In this document: positions 6,859 to 7,729 of the stretch, piece by piece
Numbering within the stretch: position 1 is the first letter of the stretch
Layout: the number at the start of each line of letters is the position of its first letter
Assembly: GCA_945866285.1 (NCBI GenBank)
Contig: CAMBHC010000116.1
Coordinates: forward strand, 1 to 7,729
DNA length: 7,729 nt
Source of the DNA: Candidatus Sulfopaludibacter sp. SbA3
GTDB lineage: Bacteria > Acidobacteriota > Vicinamibacteria > Vicinamibacterales > UBA2999
Direction of reading: 5' to 3'
Notes under the pieces: generated by a model
The model's input: the letters and a program-made list of their open reading frames with translations, nothing else
Databases searched by the model: none
What the model was told of the DNA's origin: nothing
Translations under genes and position numbers: made by a program

Positions 6859-6880
6859 AGGCGGGTCTCAAGACCCGCCT
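6859..6880. repeat. Perfect palindrome between pyrF and pal; REP-like or bidirectional terminator
   Basis: AGGCGGGTCT (6859-6868) and AGACCCGCCT (6871-6880) are perfect 10-base arms separated by CA. The palindrome sits in the 39-bp gap between convergent genes, five bases after the pyrF stop and 12 bases before the pal stop. It could end both transcripts as a hairpin, but neither side has a T tract, so classical intrinsic termination is not supported. The sequence resembles dispersed intergenic palindromes in acidobacterial-type genomes, which is recognition rather than proof. No second copy was noticed in this window. Confidence 0.6.
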
Positions 6881-6892
6881 CTACGTGCCCGC

Positions 6893-7477
6893 TTATTTCG
6901 CGGTGATGACGAAGTGGCCGCGGCGGTTCTGCTGCCAGCACGCTTCGGCCGACTCGGTGCAGAAGGGCGTCTCCTTGCCCTTGCTGACAATCACGACGCG
7001 ATCCACCGGCACACCCAGCTCCACCAGGTAAGCCTTGACCGCGGCCGCGCGACGTTCGCCGAGACCGAGGTTGTATTCCGAGGTGCCGCGCTCGTCGCAG
7101 TGGCCTTCCACGTTGATCCTGGTGTTGGCCCAGCGCTTGAGCCACGTGGCGTTGGCCGTCAGTGACGCCTTGCCATCGTCACGAATCGACGATGAGTCGA
7201 GATCGAAATAGGCGTCGGCCAGCGGACGCTCTGAATTCAACTGAGCCAGGCTCTTCTGCGCGAACAACTCGTCTTCAGTGAGCGGACGCGGTGCCGGAGC
7301 GGCCGGTGGCGGTGGTGGCGGTGGTGGCGGAGCCGGCGGCGCAGCGGGTGCGGCCGGTGGTGGTGGCGGTGGTGGTGCCGGTGCCGGCGCTTTCTTTGCA
7401 CAAGCTGCGGCGCCGATTCCCAACACCATGCAGATTGAGGCGATACCTGCCGTTCGTCGAATTAAACTGATCGTCAT
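6893..7477 (-). CDS. pal: Peptidoglycan-associated lipoprotein (Pal), OmpA C-terminal domain
   Basis: Outer-membrane lipoprotein that anchors the membrane to peptidoglycan and normally works with Tol proteins in cell-envelope constriction. The 194 residues begin with a basic start and hydrophobic signal (1-25) ending AAA before lipidated C26; Ala at -3 makes this a weak but acceptable lipobox. A Pro/Ala linker follows (30-66) with runs of seven (35-41) and nine (50-58) prolines. The OmpA-like domain starts near YFDLDSSSIRDDG (90-102) and includes GHCDERGTSEYNLGLGERRA (125-144). D128 and R143 are spaced like the residues that bind diaminopimelate in OmpA-type domains. C173 and C180 near the end could form a disulfide outside the cytoplasm. 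AGGAG (7483-7487) lies five bases before the ATG. No tolB is adjacent in this window, so a complete tol-pal cluster is not shown. Confidence 0.93.
   Translation of the reverse strand: MTISLIRRTAGIASICMVLGIGAAACAKKAPAPAPPPPPPPAAPAAPPAPPPPPPPPPAAPAPRPLTEDELFAQKSLAQLNSERPLADAYFDLDSSSIRDDGKASLTANATWLKRWANTRINVEGHCDERGTSEYNLGLGERRAAAVKAYLVELGVPVDRVVIVSKGKETPFCTESAEACWQQNRRGHFVITAK
7280..7390 (-). repeat. Low-complexity Pro/Ala linker tract, (GGTGGC)-like on the plus strand
   Basis: This part of pal encodes residues 30-66, almost entirely Pro and Ala, from near-repeating CCN codons. The plus (template) strand is a dense series of GG pairs in GGT/GGC triplets. Such a tract is prone to in-frame length change by slippage, and the long proline runs would need elongation factor P for smooth translation. 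Confidence 0.8.
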
Positions 7478-7482
7478 TCGAA

Positions 7483-7487
7483 CTCCT
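7483..7487 (-). promoter_or_regulatory. Ribosome binding site of pal
   Basis: AGGAG on the minus strand precedes the ATG (7477-7475) by five bases. It is the best Shine-Dalgarno in the window and fixes the pal start. Confidence 0.75.
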
Positions 7488-7509
7488 GAATCTCCGCTAA
7501 ACCTGCTCG

Positions 7510-7528
7510 TTCTGTTGGGGTAACAGAA
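7510..7528. repeat. Inverted repeat in the pal 5' region
   Basis: TTCTGTT (7510-7516) and AACAGAA (7522-7528) are perfect 7-base arms around GGGGT. It lies 33 bases upstream of the pal ATG and 14 bases after the stop of the upstream gene. It may be an operator, a weak hairpin in the leader, or a terminator remnant for the upstream gene. There is no T tract. Confidence 0.5.
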
Positions 7529-7541
7529 TTGGTGCTCGCAG

Positions 7542-7569
7542 ATTAACGGGTCACTTCTGCTGGTGTCAA
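7542..7569 (-). promoter_or_regulatory. Candidate sigma-70-type promoter of pal
   Basis: The minus strand has a perfect -35 TTGACA (7569-7564), a 16-bp spacer and GTTAAT (7547-7542), four of six matches to TATAAT. Transcription would start near 7535, giving a leader of about 58 bases that contains the inverted repeat. The promoter lies inside the end of the upstream gene and its -10 includes that gene's stop codon, so a chance match is possible. Confidence 0.35.
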
Positions 7570-7729
7570 CGAGTTAGCGACGCGAATCGCCAGAATGCGC
7601 AGTCCCAGGCGACGATTGTCTGCGCCGCTAGCACTCGTGGAAGGCACAAAGGTCGTATCGGTCTCGATGGCTAAGGCGCCACCCGACGCCGCCAGGGCCG
7701 CGCCGGGCACATCGAAAGTCCAGGTTTCG
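7543..7729 (-). CDS. C-terminal end of an unidentified protein (partial at the window edge)
   Basis: A leftward reading frame enters from the right edge and ends at the TAA at 7545-7543, giving 61 in-frame residues, from ETWTFDVPGA to LTPAEVTR. The upstream part is outside the window, so no start is visible. The segment alternates short hydrophobic and Thr-rich strands and contains a core reading NRRLGLRILAIRV, which looks like the end of a beta-sandwich. Similar endings (Asp or Asn, Arg, Arg, Leu-Gly, then a strand) occur in my recollection at the C-terminus of some multi-pass glycosyltransferases of this bacterial group, but that is a weak guess. Codon use matches the neighbours. The stop lies 65 bases before the pal ATG, so read-through into pal is possible, although pal has its own candidate promoter. 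Confidence 0.55.
   Translation of the reverse strand, partial: ETWTFDVPGAALAASGGALAIETDTTFVPSTSASGADNRRLGLRILAIRVANSLTPAEVTR

Noticed and set aside
7278..7523. Glycine-rich rightward open frame opposite the pal linker
   Set aside because: Its poly-Gly is simply the complement of the poly-Pro codons of pal.
1..7729. Search for a defence system, mobile island, CRISPR array, toxin-antitoxin pair or biosynthetic cluster
   Set aside because: All well-supported genes are housekeeping or envelope functions with uniform codon use. No nuclease, integrase, regularly spaced repeat or small paired genes were seen.

Overview
The window is GC-rich, densely packed bacterial chromosome with strong GC bias at third codon positions, which produces many long antisense shadow reading frames. 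A Pal-type lipoprotein marks the host as diderm (Gram-negative envelope). Gene style, the ending of Pal and the palindromic intergenic repeats remind me of Acidobacteriota, perhaps Vicinamibacteria. That placement is recognition from memory, not something proved by the sequence. I see no tRNA, rRNA, CRISPR array, insertion sequence, integrase or phage gene.

Layout. Positions 1-4346 hold three leftward genes, transcribed in the order membrane-anchored alkaline-phosphatase-superfamily protein (2589-4346), CorA-type metal transporter (1484-2449), amidase-signature enzyme (69-1484). The transporter and amidase genes overlap by one base (TGATG) and are probably co-translated. A 139-bp gap with a nested inverted repeat separates the phosphatase-like gene from corA. 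Positions 4405-6853 hold a compact rightward pyrimidine operon, pyrK-pyrD-pyrF, with two successive 4-base ATGA overlaps. A perfect 10-bp-arm palindrome fills the 39-bp gap between pyrF and the convergent pal gene (6893-7477). The right edge (7543-7729) carries the C-terminal end of another leftward gene, which I do not identify firmly.

How the genes work together. PyrK and PyrD form the NAD-dependent class 1B dihydroorotate dehydrogenase, which makes orotate. PyrF decarboxylates OMP to UMP. The intervening enzyme, PyrE, is not in the window. The divergent phosphatase-like gene shares a 58-bp promoter region with pyrK; the two predicted -10 boxes lie only 10 bp apart, and the pyrK message is predicted to start at or next to its ATG (leaderless).

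Most unusual content. The phosphatase-superfamily protein keeps one metal site (D429, H433, H514) but lacks the usual nucleophile and two of the ligands of the other site (A239, A488 and F489 where Thr/Ser, Asp and His are expected). It is either a pseudo-enzyme or a re-tooled active site on a five-helix membrane anchor. This is the best candidate here for something undescribed. Most of the rest is ordinary housekeeping.
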